From the NCBI RefSeq assembly GCF_002968575.1, contig NZ_PVBM01000001.1:310001-374000 (forward strand): a stretch of DNA of 64,000 nucleotides, in the 5' to 3' direction. The DNA is from Neorhizobium huautlense (GTDB taxonomy: Bacteria; Pseudomonadota; Alphaproteobacteria; Rhizobiales; Rhizobiaceae). Below, piece after piece: positions 28,027 through 35,482 of the stretch. The translations under genes were made by a program, and so were the position numbers. Under the pieces are notes generated by a model. That model saw only the letters and a list, made by a program, of their open reading frames with translations, had not been told where the DNA came from and did not search any database. Every line of letters starts with the position of its first letter. Position 1 is the first letter of the stretch.

Positions 28027-29032
28027 AAAGCTCGATATAGGTATCGGTAATCGCTTCTTCGGAAAACCGTTCAACCAGCGTCCTGGAGGCGCCCTCAACC
28101 AGGCTGGCCGCAAGCTTCTCGTCGCTGAGAACCTGGGAAATGGCACCAGCCAGGCCATCTGCGTCGCCGATGTCGACCAGCAGACCGCTTTCGCCGTCGC
28201 GGATGCACCAGCTCGGTCCTTCCGCCCGTGTGGCGACGATCGGCCGCTTCTGGGCCCAAACCTCGAATATGACATTGCCGAGCGGTTCATGGCTGGACGG
28301 CATGGCAAAGACATCCGCCGCAGCGACATAGGGCCGCGTATCGGTCTGCCAGCCGAGGAAACGCACCCGCTCGGTCATTCCCCGCTCACGCACGAGCACC
28401 TGGAGCGCCTCACCTTCCTCGCCCTCGCCCGCTAGCCATAACCAGACATCCGGCAAGGTCGCCAGCGCCTCGATCAGCGTATGAAAACCCTTCCGCTTCA
28501 CAAAACGCCCCATGGCCATGACAAGCGGAACGCCTTCCGGCGTATTCACCACGGACCGCGCGATGGGGGCAACGGCTTGTGTATTGGTGAAATTGGCGAT
28601 CACCTCGATCCGGCGCGTCCAGCCAAGGGCCCGCACGTGGTCGGCCATTGCCGGCGTCAGGCAGACGATCACATCCGTATTGCGGAAATAGCTGAGCCTC
28701 TTCGGATAATCCCCAAGACGCGAAATCTTGATGCAGCCGGGATAGGCCGGCAGGAGTTCGCTGCCGCGGGTGCCCCAAGCCATCAGCGCATCGGGTTTCT
28801 CACGCTCGGCAAGCCGCTTTGCCTTCAAGGGCAGCAGATAGCGGTCGAGGGAGATGTTGCGGAAATTGCTCTCCGTGATCGTGACGACGTTTTCGATATC
28901 CTTGCGCCAGCTGCGCCCGGGCCGGATGATCGCCCGCTGCTCCACGCCCCGGCGGGCCAGCGCGTTGGCGAGGTGCGTGAAGAAACGCTCGAGGCCGCCT
29001 TCCTTGCCGAAATGGTAGTGGTGGATCCTCAT
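28010..29032 (-). CDS. GT4 glycosyltransferase of the LPS core cluster (LpsE-like copy 1)
   Basis: 340 residues, GT-B fold. Starts M-R-I-H-H-Y-H-F-G-K-E-G-G-L-E-R-F-F. The GT4 C-terminal half shows M-G-R-F-V-K-R-K-G-F-H-T-L-I-E-A-L and S-H-E-P-L-G-N-V-I-F-E-V-W. It is a clear paralogue of the gene just upstream, and the two overlap by four bases. By position it corresponds to lpsE of Sinorhizobium meliloti or to a duplicate of it. Donor and acceptor sugars cannot be read from sequence. Confidence 0.82.
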   Translation of the reverse strand: MRIHHYHFGKEGGLERFFTHLANALARRGVEQRAIIRPGRSWRKDIENVVTITESNFRNISLDRYLLPLKAKRLAEREKPDALMAWGTRGSELLPAYPGCIKISRLGDYPKRLSYFRNTDVIVCLTPAMADHVRALGWTRRIEVIANFTNTQAVAPIARSVVNTPEGVPLVMAMGRFVKRKGFHTLIEALATLPDVWLWLAGEGEEGEALQVLVRERGMTERVRFLGWQTDTRPYVAAADVFAMPSSHEPLGNVIFEVWAQKRPIVATRAEGPSWCIRDGESGLLVDIGDADGLAGAISQVLSDEKLAASLVEGASRTLVERFSEEAITDTYIELFKQKP

Positions 29033-30060
29033 GGCTTGCTGGTGCCCGTTTCAAACAAGCGCAGATAAGCGTCGGTGACCGCCTCTTCGGAAAACCGCTC
29101 CCGCATGGTCTGCCGCCCGCCTTCCACCAGACGCTGCCTGAGCGCAGGATCGTCCCTGATGCGCCGGATCGCCGCTGCCAGCGCTTCGAAATTCTCGCAA
29201 TCCACCAAAAGGCCGTCCTTTTCGTCGCTCATCATCCAGGAAGGACCTTCCGACCGCGTGGAGACGATCGGTTTCTCAGCACACCAGCCCTCCAGGCACA
29301 CATTGCCCAGCGGCTCGTGCGTCGACGGCACGGCAAGCACATCGGCGGCGGCCAGGAAGGAATAGACATTCGTCTGCCAGCCCGCGAAGCGGACGCGATC
29401 CCTGATGCCGAGCTCATCCACCTGACGTTCCAGGTTCTCCCGCTCTACGCCTTCGCCAAGGAGCCAGAGATAGGCGTTTTCCACCTTCGCCATGGCCTGA
29501 ACGAGCGTGTGAAACCCTTTTCGGCGAACAAACCGTCCCATGCCGACCACCACAAAGGCGTCGTCTGGCGTCTGGAGCGCCTCACGGGAGACCACCGGGC
29601 CAGGAAGCGAATAGGTGAAGTTGGTGATTACCTCCAACCCGCGTTGCCAGCCGAGTTCGCCGACCTTACGGGCAATGTCCGGCGTGTTGCAGACAAGGAT
29701 CTCGGCGTTGCGGTAGTAGTTCAGATGGTGCGGGTAGTCGCCGAGGCGGGATATCCGCCTGGCTTTCTTGTAGTTCGGCAAGGCACGGCTCGCACGCATC
29801 TGCCATGCCAGGATGACATCCGGCTGGAAATCCCTGAGGATCAGCCTAAGCCGGGCAGCAAAGAGGAAACGGGACGGCGAATACCGCCGGAAGATGCCCT
29901 CGTAGACCTGTCCGTACCGGCCGATTTCTTCTTTCCAGGTCCGGTCGGGTCGGATCAGCATCCGCTGTTCGACGCCACGGCCGTGAAGCGAATGGGCGAG
30001 ATTGACCAGGAACCGTTCCGCACCGCCTTCTTTCCCGAAATGGATGTGCAGGACCTTCAT
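29029..30060 (-). CDS. GT4 glycosyltransferase of the LPS core cluster (LpsE-like copy 2)
   Basis: 343 residues, begins M-K-V-L-H-I-H-F-G-K-E-G-G-A-E-R-F. The donor-site block G-M-G-R-F-V-R-R-K-G-F-H-T-L-V-Q-A-M and S-T-H-E-P-L-G-N-V-C-L-E-G-W match its neighbour closely, as does the C-terminal R-E-R-F-S-E-E-A-V-T-D-A-Y. GGAG seven bases ahead supports ATG 30060. Which of the two copies is the true lpsE cannot be settled here. Confidence 0.82.
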   Translation of the reverse strand: MKVLHIHFGKEGGAERFLVNLAHSLHGRGVEQRMLIRPDRTWKEEIGRYGQVYEGIFRRYSPSRFLFAARLRLILRDFQPDVILAWQMRASRALPNYKKARRISRLGDYPHHLNYYRNAEILVCNTPDIARKVGELGWQRGLEVITNFTYSLPGPVVSREALQTPDDAFVVVGMGRFVRRKGFHTLVQAMAKVENAYLWLLGEGVERENLERQVDELGIRDRVRFAGWQTNVYSFLAAADVLAVPSTHEPLGNVCLEGWCAEKPIVSTRSEGPSWMMSDEKDGLLVDCENFEALAAAIRRIRDDPALRQRLVEGGRQTMRERFSEEAVTDAYLRLFETGTSKP

Positions 30061-30071
30061 AGATTTCTCCA

Positions 30072-30881
30072 TCAACGCGTCGGCGCGTCGTCCCTGTTCG
30101 GCCGCTCTTTGAGCGCCTGACGCTGGTATAGTTTGGCTTCGGTGAGAAACGCGTAGACGGCGACCGTCGTCGCCTCGATGAACCCGGGCGCCCCGCAGCG
30201 CCAGAGCCCGTTTCTCAGATACAGCCGGTAGAAGTAAAGCAACGGCGAGACGAGCAGCTTGACCGGCTTTGGTTTCTTGCCCGCTGCAAATTTCTGGTCC
30301 GCCTTGAGCGTCGAATATTTGTTTTCCTTGAGAATTTGTTCGTCGATGACGATCGGCCGGTAGTGCAGCAGGCTGCCCGCGTTCGTTTTCTCCACCCGCC
30401 CCTCGGGAACGATACCCTCGTGTACCGCCTGCGTCAGGTCGAACGCTCCCTTGCCCTTTCGGATCAACCTCAGGATCTTGCGTTCTCTCACCCGCTCCGG
30501 CGTATAACCGTAGCCGATCAGATAGGGGCGCCGCGCCATCCTCCAGCCGACCACATCCTCATCCGCCGCGATCATCTCCGGAAGAAGTTTCCGCAATGGC
30601 TGATCGAGGCGCTCGTCGGCATCGATGCTGAAGCACCAGTTTTCCCGGCAAAGCTCCAGGGCAAACTGCTTCTGGGCCGCGTAACCGCGCCATCGCTCGT
30701 GAAAGAGCCTGATCGGCCACCCGTTGTCGATATAGGACTGGACGAGACGGATCGTGCCGTCGGACGACCCTGAATCGACGATGACGATGTCGGAAAAGTC
30801 GGCAAGGCTCTCGATGCAGTTGCCGAGATAGCGTTCCTCGTCCTGGCAGATGATGAAAGCCGATATGGGAAGCTTAGCCAT
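30072..30881 (-). CDS. lpsD: GT2 glycosyltransferase, LpsD-like
   Basis: About 269 residues, GT-A fold. The family 2 signature is I-S-A-F-I-I-C-Q-D-E-E-R-Y-L-G near the start, with the nucleotide-sugar Asp in I-V-D-S-G-S-S-D-G-T and the metal-binding D-A-D-E-R. A basic stretch and hydrophobic patch near the C-terminus suggest membrane association. The start (M-A-K-L-P-I-S) overlaps the end of the upstream gene; ATG 30893 is an alternative. Symbol by position and family in the greA-lpsB-lpsE-lpsD-lpsC-lrp order. Confidence 0.75.
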   Translation of the reverse strand: MAKLPISAFIICQDEERYLGNCIESLADFSDIVIVDSGSSDGTIRLVQSYIDNGWPIRLFHERWRGYAAQKQFALELCRENWCFSIDADERLDQPLRKLLPEMIAADEDVVGWRMARRPYLIGYGYTPERVRERKILRLIRKGKGAFDLTQAVHEGIVPEGRVEKTNAGSLLHYRPIVIDEQILKENKYSTLKADQKFAAGKKPKPVKLLVSPLLYFYRLYLRNGLWRCGAPGFIEATTVAVYAFLTEAKLYQRQALKERPNRDDAPTR

Positions 30882-31950
30882 GGCGGGGGCCATCGGACGG
30901 TTCGAAGGGAGACGCCGCAAACCCCTGCTCGACAAATTGGCCGGGGTCGCGGAAGTGCGCGCTTCCCGAATAGCCGAACTCGATTTCGCGATCGGCAGAA
31001 ATCTTCTGCATGATCTTCACGTATTCCTGGGCGCCACCGAAGTGCTGCCCGCTCGAGATCGCCTCCTGCACGCGCTCCTGATAGTCGGAGAAAAACTTAA
31101 AATGCAGCAGGACACCGAAGATAGGGGAAAAATTGCGCTGGTAGGGCAAAGGCTGATGGATGTTCTCCCCGAGCGAACATTCCTTGTCCCAGAACATCAG
31201 CGGATATTTCATCAGGTCCACATTGGAACCGAACAGGCGTTTTCGCGCCCCGCCGCGGATGCGCTGGAAACGGGCGTTCCTGACGACCGTATATCCGTCG
31301 CGGTCGTAGCAGTCCGCGACCTGCCATGGCATCTGTCCCTCCTCGCCGGTAAATTCGGCGGCCGAAATGTCGCTTGAGGGATACATGTCGATCATCGGCG
31401 CCGCGAGCCGCCGGATGGCGCGCTCTTCCAGGCGCGCAATCAGCCTGGGCAGCGGCATCTCGAAACAGCGGTCGTAGATCAGGAATTCGTCCGAATCGAC
31501 GTTCAGGTACCAGCGGTCGAAGCCGTAGATTGAAAACAGTTCCTCCCGCCAGCTTTTCCCGCGCCTGGCATCCTTGTAGCGAAGCGGAGAAGCCCAGAGA
31601 TCGGTATCGGCCTGCGCGGCCAGATATTCGGCGGTCCCGTCGGTGGATTGGTCGTCCACACATATGAAGCGCGTGACGCCGAGCCGGCGGTAATGGGCGA
31701 AGAATGACGGCAGCAGGCGGCGATCGTTGCGGCACAAGAAAACCAGCGGCATGTCGTCCGTGGCCAGCGCTCTCAACTGCTGCGGCGACGCCAGACCCAG
31801 AGAACTGGCCTTGCTCAGGGCAACGATGCGCTTTCGCGACCTCCTCGTCCCGTTCCACGTCAACAGCCGCTCGAGCGGGGAACGCCGCCAAAGCGGGCCT
31901 TTCATGCCCGGCGCTGGATAGACCGTCTCAGGCATTCGACTCTCTTTCAT
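30874..31950 (-). CDS. lpsC: Glycosyltransferase family 2-like protein, LpsC-like
   Basis: 358 residues. The catalytic part includes F-L-C-R-N-D-R-R-L-L-P-S-F-F-A-H-Y, F-I-C-V-D-D-Q-S-T-D-G-T-A-E-Y-L and the metal site L-N-V-D-S-D-E-F-L. This is the pattern of the DUF-type GT2 branch that works on LPS core. A second ATG at 31935 (M-P-E-T-V-Y) is an alternative start. It is only 28 bp from the lrp stop, suggesting an lrp-lpsCDE transcription unit, as described in Sinorhizobium meliloti, where LsrB is reported to activate it. Confidence 0.78.
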   Translation of the reverse strand: MKESRMPETVYPAPGMKGPLWRRSPLERLLTWNGTRRSRKRIVALSKASSLGLASPQQLRALATDDMPLVFLCRNDRRLLPSFFAHYRRLGVTRFICVDDQSTDGTAEYLAAQADTDLWASPLRYKDARRGKSWREELFSIYGFDRWYLNVDSDEFLIYDRCFEMPLPRLIARLEERAIRRLAAPMIDMYPSSDISAAEFTGEEGQMPWQVADCYDRDGYTVVRNARFQRIRGGARKRLFGSNVDLMKYPLMFWDKECSLGENIHQPLPYQRNFSPIFGVLLHFKFFSDYQERVQEAISSGQHFGGAQEYVKIMQKISADREIEFGYSGSAHFRDPGQFVEQGFAASPFEPSDGPRHG

Positions 31951-31978
31951 AGATCCGGACAGCCAGGGCCAGCACCCG

Positions 31979-32446
31979 CTAGATCTCCACCAGGCCGAGC
32001 TGCTTCACCTGCCGGATCGTCAGCATGGTCCGAACGGTGTCCACATGCTCGTCGGCAGTCAGGACTTCGATGACGAAATCCTGGAAAACGGTCAGATTCT
32101 GTGCCGCGCAACGCAGCAGGAAATCGCTGTCCCCGTTGACCATCCAAGCCTCGCGCACCAGCGGCCATTGCTGCACCTTGGAAGCAAAGCCCTTCAAATC
32201 CGCGTCCGACTGGCGCTTGAGGCCGACCATGCAGAAGGCGACCAGATCGAAGCCGAGTTTCGGGCCGTTGAGGAGCGCGTGATAACCTTCGATGATTCCC
32301 GCTTCCTCGAGCTTGCGGACACGTCGCAGACAGGGCGGCGCGGAAATGCCGACGCGTTCGGCGAGATCGACATTCGTCATTCTCCCGTCACGCTGGAGCT
32401 CCCTGAGGATCTTGATGTCGATGGCGTCCAGATCGGCGCGGAACAC
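31979..32446 (-). CDS. lrp: Lrp/AsnC-family transcriptional regulator
   Basis: 155 residues. N-terminal helix-turn-helix (V-D-L-A-E-R-V-G-I-S-A-P-P-C-L-R-R-V-R-K-L) and a C-terminal RAM ligand-binding domain. The start is GTG at 32446 with AGGGGA ahead. A plausible promoter at 32471-32498 overlaps one copy of the repeat TTAACGCAAGG, so it may regulate itself and the divergent trxB. It heads the LPS core operon. Confidence 0.9.
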   Translation of the reverse strand: MFRADLDAIDIKILRELQRDGRMTNVDLAERVGISAPPCLRRVRKLEEAGIIEGYHALLNGPKLGFDLVAFCMVGLKRQSDADLKGFASKVQQWPLVREAWMVNGDSDFLLRCAAQNLTVFQDFVIEVLTADEHVDTVRTMLTIRQVKQLGLVEI

Positions 32447-32470
32447 GGCTTTCCCCTTTTCTCGGCAAGG

Positions 32471-32498
32471 CTTTTAGCGAAAACGGGATTTAACGCAA
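32471..32498 (-). promoter_or_regulatory. Candidate lrp promoter
   Basis: Minus-strand TTGCGT (32493-32498) and TAAAAG (32471-32476), 16 bases apart, overlapping the repeat at 32490-32500. Confidence 0.4.
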
Positions 32499-32550
32499 GG
32501 AGCATGCCGCGATGCGAACTGATCTGTTATTAACGCAAGGCTGCCCTTGC
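32490..32550. repeat. Repeated element TTAACGCAAGG in the lrp-trxB gap
   Basis: Two exact 11-bp copies at 32490-32500 and 32530-32540, 40 bases apart (about four helical turns). The second copy leads into the inverted repeat GCAAGGctgcCCTTGC (32535-32550). Likely regulator sites, Lrp being the obvious candidate. Confidence 0.5.
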
Positions 32551-32575
32551 ATTGCTGCATGGATCGACCTTACAT
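32547..32575 (+). promoter_or_regulatory. Candidate trxB promoter
   Basis: TTGCAT (32547-32552) and TTACAT (32570-32575) with a 17-base spacer; the -35 lies inside the inverted repeat GCAAGG-N4-CCTTGC. Confidence 0.45.
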
Positions 32576-32663
32576 GGCATTTTGAAAGCGGCAGACCGGA
32601 AATCGACCCCCTATATGAGGGGCAATAAAATACGAGTCGATCGGTCTTTGAAAGGAAGCACAT

Positions 32664-33638
32664 ATGTCCGCCCGTCACACCGAGGTCCTGATCATCGGTT
32701 CCGGCCCGGCCGGCTACACCGCCGCAATCTACGCCGCCCGCGCCATGCTGAAGCCGGTGCTGATCGCCGGCATGGAACAGGGTGGCCAGTTGATGATCAC
32801 CACCGATGTGGAAAATTATCCCGGTTTCGGTGATCCGATCCAAGGGCCCTGGCTCATGGAGCAGATGCTGAAACAGGCGACCCATGTGGGCGCCGAAATC
32901 GTCAACGATTTGGTGACCGAGGTCGATCTCGACCGTCGCCCCTTCACCGTGCGCACCGATTCCGGTGCCGTCTGGACGGCGGAGACGATCATCATTTCCA
33001 CTGGTGCCAAAGCCAAATGGCTGGGCATCGAAAGCGAGCAGCATTTCCAGGGCTTCGGCGTGTCCGCCTGCGCCACCTGCGACGGCTTCTTCTATCGCAA
33101 CAGGGACGTGATCGTGGTCGGCGGCGGCAATTCCGCCGTGGAAGAGGCACTGTATCTCTCTAACATCGCCAAGTCCGTCACCGTGGTTCATCGCCGCGAC
33201 TCGTTCCGCTCGGAGAAGATCCTGCAGGAACGCCTCTTCCAGCGCCCGAATGTCAGCGTGCTCTGGAACACGGAAATCGCCGAGATCACCGGCAAGCCCG
33301 CCAAGCCTCCGATGCCGCCGTCTGTCGAAGGAGTGAAGCTGCGCAATACCCTGACCGGCGCCATCACAGACTTTCCGATCCACGGTGTCTTCGTGGCGAT
33401 CGGCCATGCGCCCGCGACCGAACTTTTCAAGGGCAAGCTGAAGATGAAGCCGAACGGCTACCTTTGGACCGCACCGGACTCGACGGCGACCGACGTGCCG
33501 GGGGTCTTCGCCGCCGGCGACGTGACCGACGACACCTTCCGCCAGGCGATCACCGCCGCGGGCATGGGCTGCATGGCCGCACTCGAGGCCGAACGTTACC
33601 TTGCCGGCATTCTGCCGGTGGCCGTGGCCGCGGAGTGA
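32664..33638 (+). CDS. trxB: Thioredoxin-disulfide reductase
   Basis: 324 residues. FAD-binding G-S-G-P-A-G-Y-T-A-A near residue 12, redox-active C-A-T-C (Cys136, Cys139), NADPH-binding G-G-G-N-S-A-V-E-E-A and C-terminal FAD motif G-V-F-A-A-G-D-V. It passes electrons from NADPH to thioredoxin in the cytoplasm. GAAAGGAAG precedes the ATG. Followed after 9 bases by the LysR regulator gene, so the two are probably co-transcribed; in Sinorhizobium the neighbour LsrB is a redox-linked regulator. Confidence 0.97.
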   Translation: MSARHTEVLIIGSGPAGYTAAIYAARAMLKPVLIAGMEQGGQLMITTDVENYPGFGDPIQGPWLMEQMLKQATHVGAEIVNDLVTEVDLDRRPFTVRTDSGAVWTAETIIISTGAKAKWLGIESEQHFQGFGVSACATCDGFFYRNRDVIVVGGGNSAVEEALYLSNIAKSVTVVHRRDSFRSEKILQERLFQRPNVSVLWNTEIAEITGKPAKPPMPPSVEGVKLRNTLTGAITDFPIHGVFVAIGHAPATELFKGKLKMKPNGYLWTAPDSTATDVPGVFAAGDVTDDTFRQAITAAGMGCMAALEAERYLAGILPVAVAAE

Positions 33639-33647
33639 CATTGAAAC

Positions 33648-34550
33648 ATGGGTGTGCCGCTCGACTGGGACAAGTTGCGAATTTTTCATGCGGCGGCGGA
33701 GGCAGGCTCCTTCACCCATGCGGCGGACAAACTCCACCTTTCCCAGTCGGCCATCAGCCGCCAGGTCAGCGCGCTTGAGCAGGATGTCGGTGTCAAGCTG
33801 TTTCACCGGCATGCGCGCGGCCTGATCCTCACCGAACAGGGCGAACTCCTCTACCGCACCGCCCATGACGTTCTCCTGAAGCTCGAAACGGTGAAGATGC
33901 AGCTGACCGAGACGACGGAAAAACCGTCCGGCAAGCTGCGCGTCACGACGACGGTCGGCCTTGGCCAGGGCTGGCTCACCGACAAGGTGCAGGAGTTTCT
34001 GCAGCTTTATCCCGAAATGTCGATCCAGCTCATCCTCGACAACGAGGAAGTGGACGTGAACATGCGCCACGCGGACTGCGCCATTCGCCTGCGCCAGCCG
34101 CAACAGTCCGACCTGATCCAGCGCAAGCTGTTCACAGTCCATATGCACGTCTACGCGGCCCCCTCCTATATCAACCGCTATGGCGAACCGCAGTCGGTTG
34201 AGGACCTCGACACGCATCGGATCATCACGTTTGGCGAACCGGCGCCGAGCTACCTGCTCGACGTGAACTGGCTGGAATATGCCGGTCGCTCGTCCGACAA
34301 CAGCCGCACGCCGCATCTTCAGATCAACAGCCAGACTTCGATCAAGCGCGCCTGTCTGCTCGGCATCGGTATAGCTTGCCTTCCCGACTACATCGTCGGG
34401 CGCGATCCCGGCCTCATTCAACTCGCGATCAACGCCGACATCCCCTCTTTCGACACCTACTTCTGCTATCCCGACGAAATGAAGAACGCTGCGAAGCTCA
34501 AAGTCTTCCGCGATTTCATCGTAGGCAAGGCGCGAAACTGGAATTTCTGA
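33648..34550 (+). CDS. lsrB: LysR-family regulator LsrB/VtlR
   Basis: 300 residues. N-terminal winged helix (D-W-D-K-L-R-I-F-H-A-A-A-E-A-G-S-F-T-H-A-A) and a substrate-binding-like C-terminal domain, with the conserved end D-E-M-K-N-A-A-K-L-K-V-F-R-D-F-I-V. The sequence and position after trxB match LsrB of Sinorhizobium meliloti, equal to VtlR of Brucella and Agrobacterium. Known targets are LPS core genes, glutathione synthesis and the AbcR small RNAs; two AbcR-type RNAs follow it directly here and a LysR-type dyad stands before the first. Confidence 0.9.
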   Translation: MGVPLDWDKLRIFHAAAEAGSFTHAADKLHLSQSAISRQVSALEQDVGVKLFHRHARGLILTEQGELLYRTAHDVLLKLETVKMQLTETTEKPSGKLRVTTTVGLGQGWLTDKVQEFLQLYPEMSIQLILDNEEVDVNMRHADCAIRLRQPQQSDLIQRKLFTVHMHVYAAPSYINRYGEPQSVEDLDTHRIITFGEPAPSYLLDVNWLEYAGRSSDNSRTPHLQINSQTSIKRACLLGIGIACLPDYIVGRDPGLIQLAINADIPSFDTYFCYPDEMKNAAKLKVFRDFIVGKARNWNF

Positions 34551-34655
34551 TTTCGTCGCACTTCCGTGCGAGGCGGTAAAGCGGCTTATCCCCCAGGGAT
34601 TTCAGGTATATACGGCAGCCAGATATGTGGAGGTTGCTCCATGTCGCCGTAAGTG

Positions 34656-34670
34656 ATGCGCATCACGCAT
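34656..34670 (+). promoter_or_regulatory. LysR-type binding dyad before the first AbcR RNA
   Basis: ATGCGcatcaCGCAT: perfect 5-bp arms with a 5-base centre, containing T-N11-A. It is centred about 65 bases upstream of the predicted RNA start, the usual activator site for LysR regulators. Likely bound by LsrB/VtlR (inference). Confidence 0.55.
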
Positions 34671-34692
34671 GGCTGACCTGCACAAAAGAGCA

Positions 34693-34721
34693 TTGTTCAC
34701 TGCACAAAAAACCACCATATC
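34693..34721 (+). promoter_or_regulatory. Promoter of the first AbcR RNA
   Basis: TTGTTC (34693-34698) and CATATC (34716-34721) with a 17-base spacer. Confidence 0.5.
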
Positions 34722-34727
34722 GCACAC

Positions 34728-34844
34728 AGCTGATGCACATGGTGGCTTTTCCTCCCAGTTCCACCGCAGCAGCTGTTCCCCTCTGGAGGTTTTTGACCTT
34801 CACACTTATAGGGCCCTGGAGCGATCCGGTGGCCCTCTTTTTTT
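34728..34844 (+). ncRNA. abcR: AbcR-type trans-acting small RNA, first copy (alpha-r15 family)
   Basis: About 117 nt, start inferred from the promoter. Hairpin 1 (GGTGG 34741-34745 / CCACC) exposes a CCTCCC loop able to pair with ribosome sites. The middle segment TTCCCCTCTGGAGG (from 34776) is shared with the second copy. A terminator follows: AGGGCC (34810-34815) / GGCCCT with T7 up to about 34844. AbcR RNAs, usually two in tandem, repress many ABC transporter mRNAs with Hfq. The location after the LysR gene agrees with the family's known context. The exact 5' end needs mapping; which copy is AbcR1 or AbcR2 is left open. Confidence 0.8.
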
Positions 34845-34914
34845 GCCCGGCAGCGCCGTGAGCTCGGCAAGACGCCACCGACAAAAACTTCTCTCCAAAA
34901 CCGAAGATTGCATC

Positions 34915-34943
34915 TTGTCGAGCCGATATCACCTCCCCATATA
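34915..34943 (+). promoter_or_regulatory. Promoter of the second AbcR RNA
   Basis: TTGTCG (34915-34920) and CATATA (34938-34943) with a 17-base spacer. A perfect dyad AAGATtgcATCTT (34904-34916) abuts the -35. There is no T-N11-A copy of the upstream type. Confidence 0.5.
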
Positions 34944-34949
34944 GCTGAC

Positions 34950-35059
34950 AGCTGACGCCATCGGCGACCTCCCCGTCGTCCGCGCCAGCTGTTCCCCTCT
35001 GGAGGTTTTGACCTTCACAACTGACGGGCCCTGGAGAAATCCGGCGGCCCATTTTTTTT
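34950..35059 (+). ncRNA. abcR: AbcR-type trans-acting small RNA, second copy (alpha-r15 family)
   Basis: About 110 nt. The 5' hairpin (GGCGAC/GTCGTC, near 34963-34980) shows a CTCCCC loop. The block from 34986 (CAGCTGTTCCCCTCTGGAGG) repeats the one at 34770, 216 bp upstream, nearly exactly. The terminator is GGGCC with GGCCC and T8 ending at about 35059. The first hairpin differs in sequence from copy 1, so the two RNAs share the middle seed and have different 5' seeds. Start inferred from the promoter. Confidence 0.8.
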
Positions 35060-35095
35060 AAAAAATCCCACTCCTTTGAAACGCTCATCCTTTAT

Positions 35096-35122
35096 ATCGT
35101 CGTCTGACGATCTATATATCGT
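35096..35122. promoter_or_regulatory. Operator with three phased half-sites before the ArsR-like gene
   Basis: ATCGT (35096-35100), ACGAT (35107-35111) and ATCGT (35118-35122) alternate in orientation at exact 11-bp steps. The first two form the perfect dyad ATCGTCgtctGACGAT (35096-35111). Probably the autoregulatory site of the gene that follows. Confidence 0.6.
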
Positions 35123-35145
35123 TCATGACCGATACGAGATCGACA

Positions 35146-35442
35146 ATGGACAAGACGGAAATCCTCAAAGCCCTCGCGCATCCGACCCGGATCGAATTTC
35201 TGGAATGGATGAAGGAGCCGGAGCTTAATTTCTGCGACCAGGTGCACCCGCTGAGTATGGGGATCTGCGCCAACCAGTTCGAAAAACGCTGCGGCCTCTC
35301 CCAGTCCACGGTCTCGGCCCATCTTTCGACGCTCGAAAGGGCCGGATTGCTCAAGATCAATCGCGTCGGCCAATGGGCGTTCTATCACCGCAATGAGGAT
35401 ACCATTGCAGCCTTCCTCAACGAGCTCCGGTCGACGCTCTGA
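35146..35442 (+). CDS. ArsR-family transcriptional regulator
   Basis: 98 residues from ATG 35146; an ATG at 35125 is equally in frame and neither has a strong ribosome site. Winged helix typical of ArsR: I-L-K-A-L-A-H-P-T-R-I-E-F-L-E-W-M and recognition helix L-S-Q-S-T-V-S-A-H-L-S-T-L. The insert N-F-C-D-Q-V-H-P-L-S-M-G-I-C-A-N-Q-F-E-K-R-C holds three cysteines not in the usual metal-binding position, which suggests thiol-based sensing. It lies 41 bp before an old yellow enzyme gene, probably its target. Confidence 0.88.
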   Translation: MDKTEILKALAHPTRIEFLEWMKEPELNFCDQVHPLSMGICANQFEKRCGLSQSTVSAHLSTLERAGLLKINRVGQWAFYHRNEDTIAAFLNELRSTL

Positions 35443-35482
35443 CCCGGCTCACTTCTCCCAACTGCAGACAAAGGAATTTCTA

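Noticed and set aside
32490..34421. Long minus-strand open frame opposite trxB and lsrB
   Set aside because: Antisense shadow of two well-identified genes.
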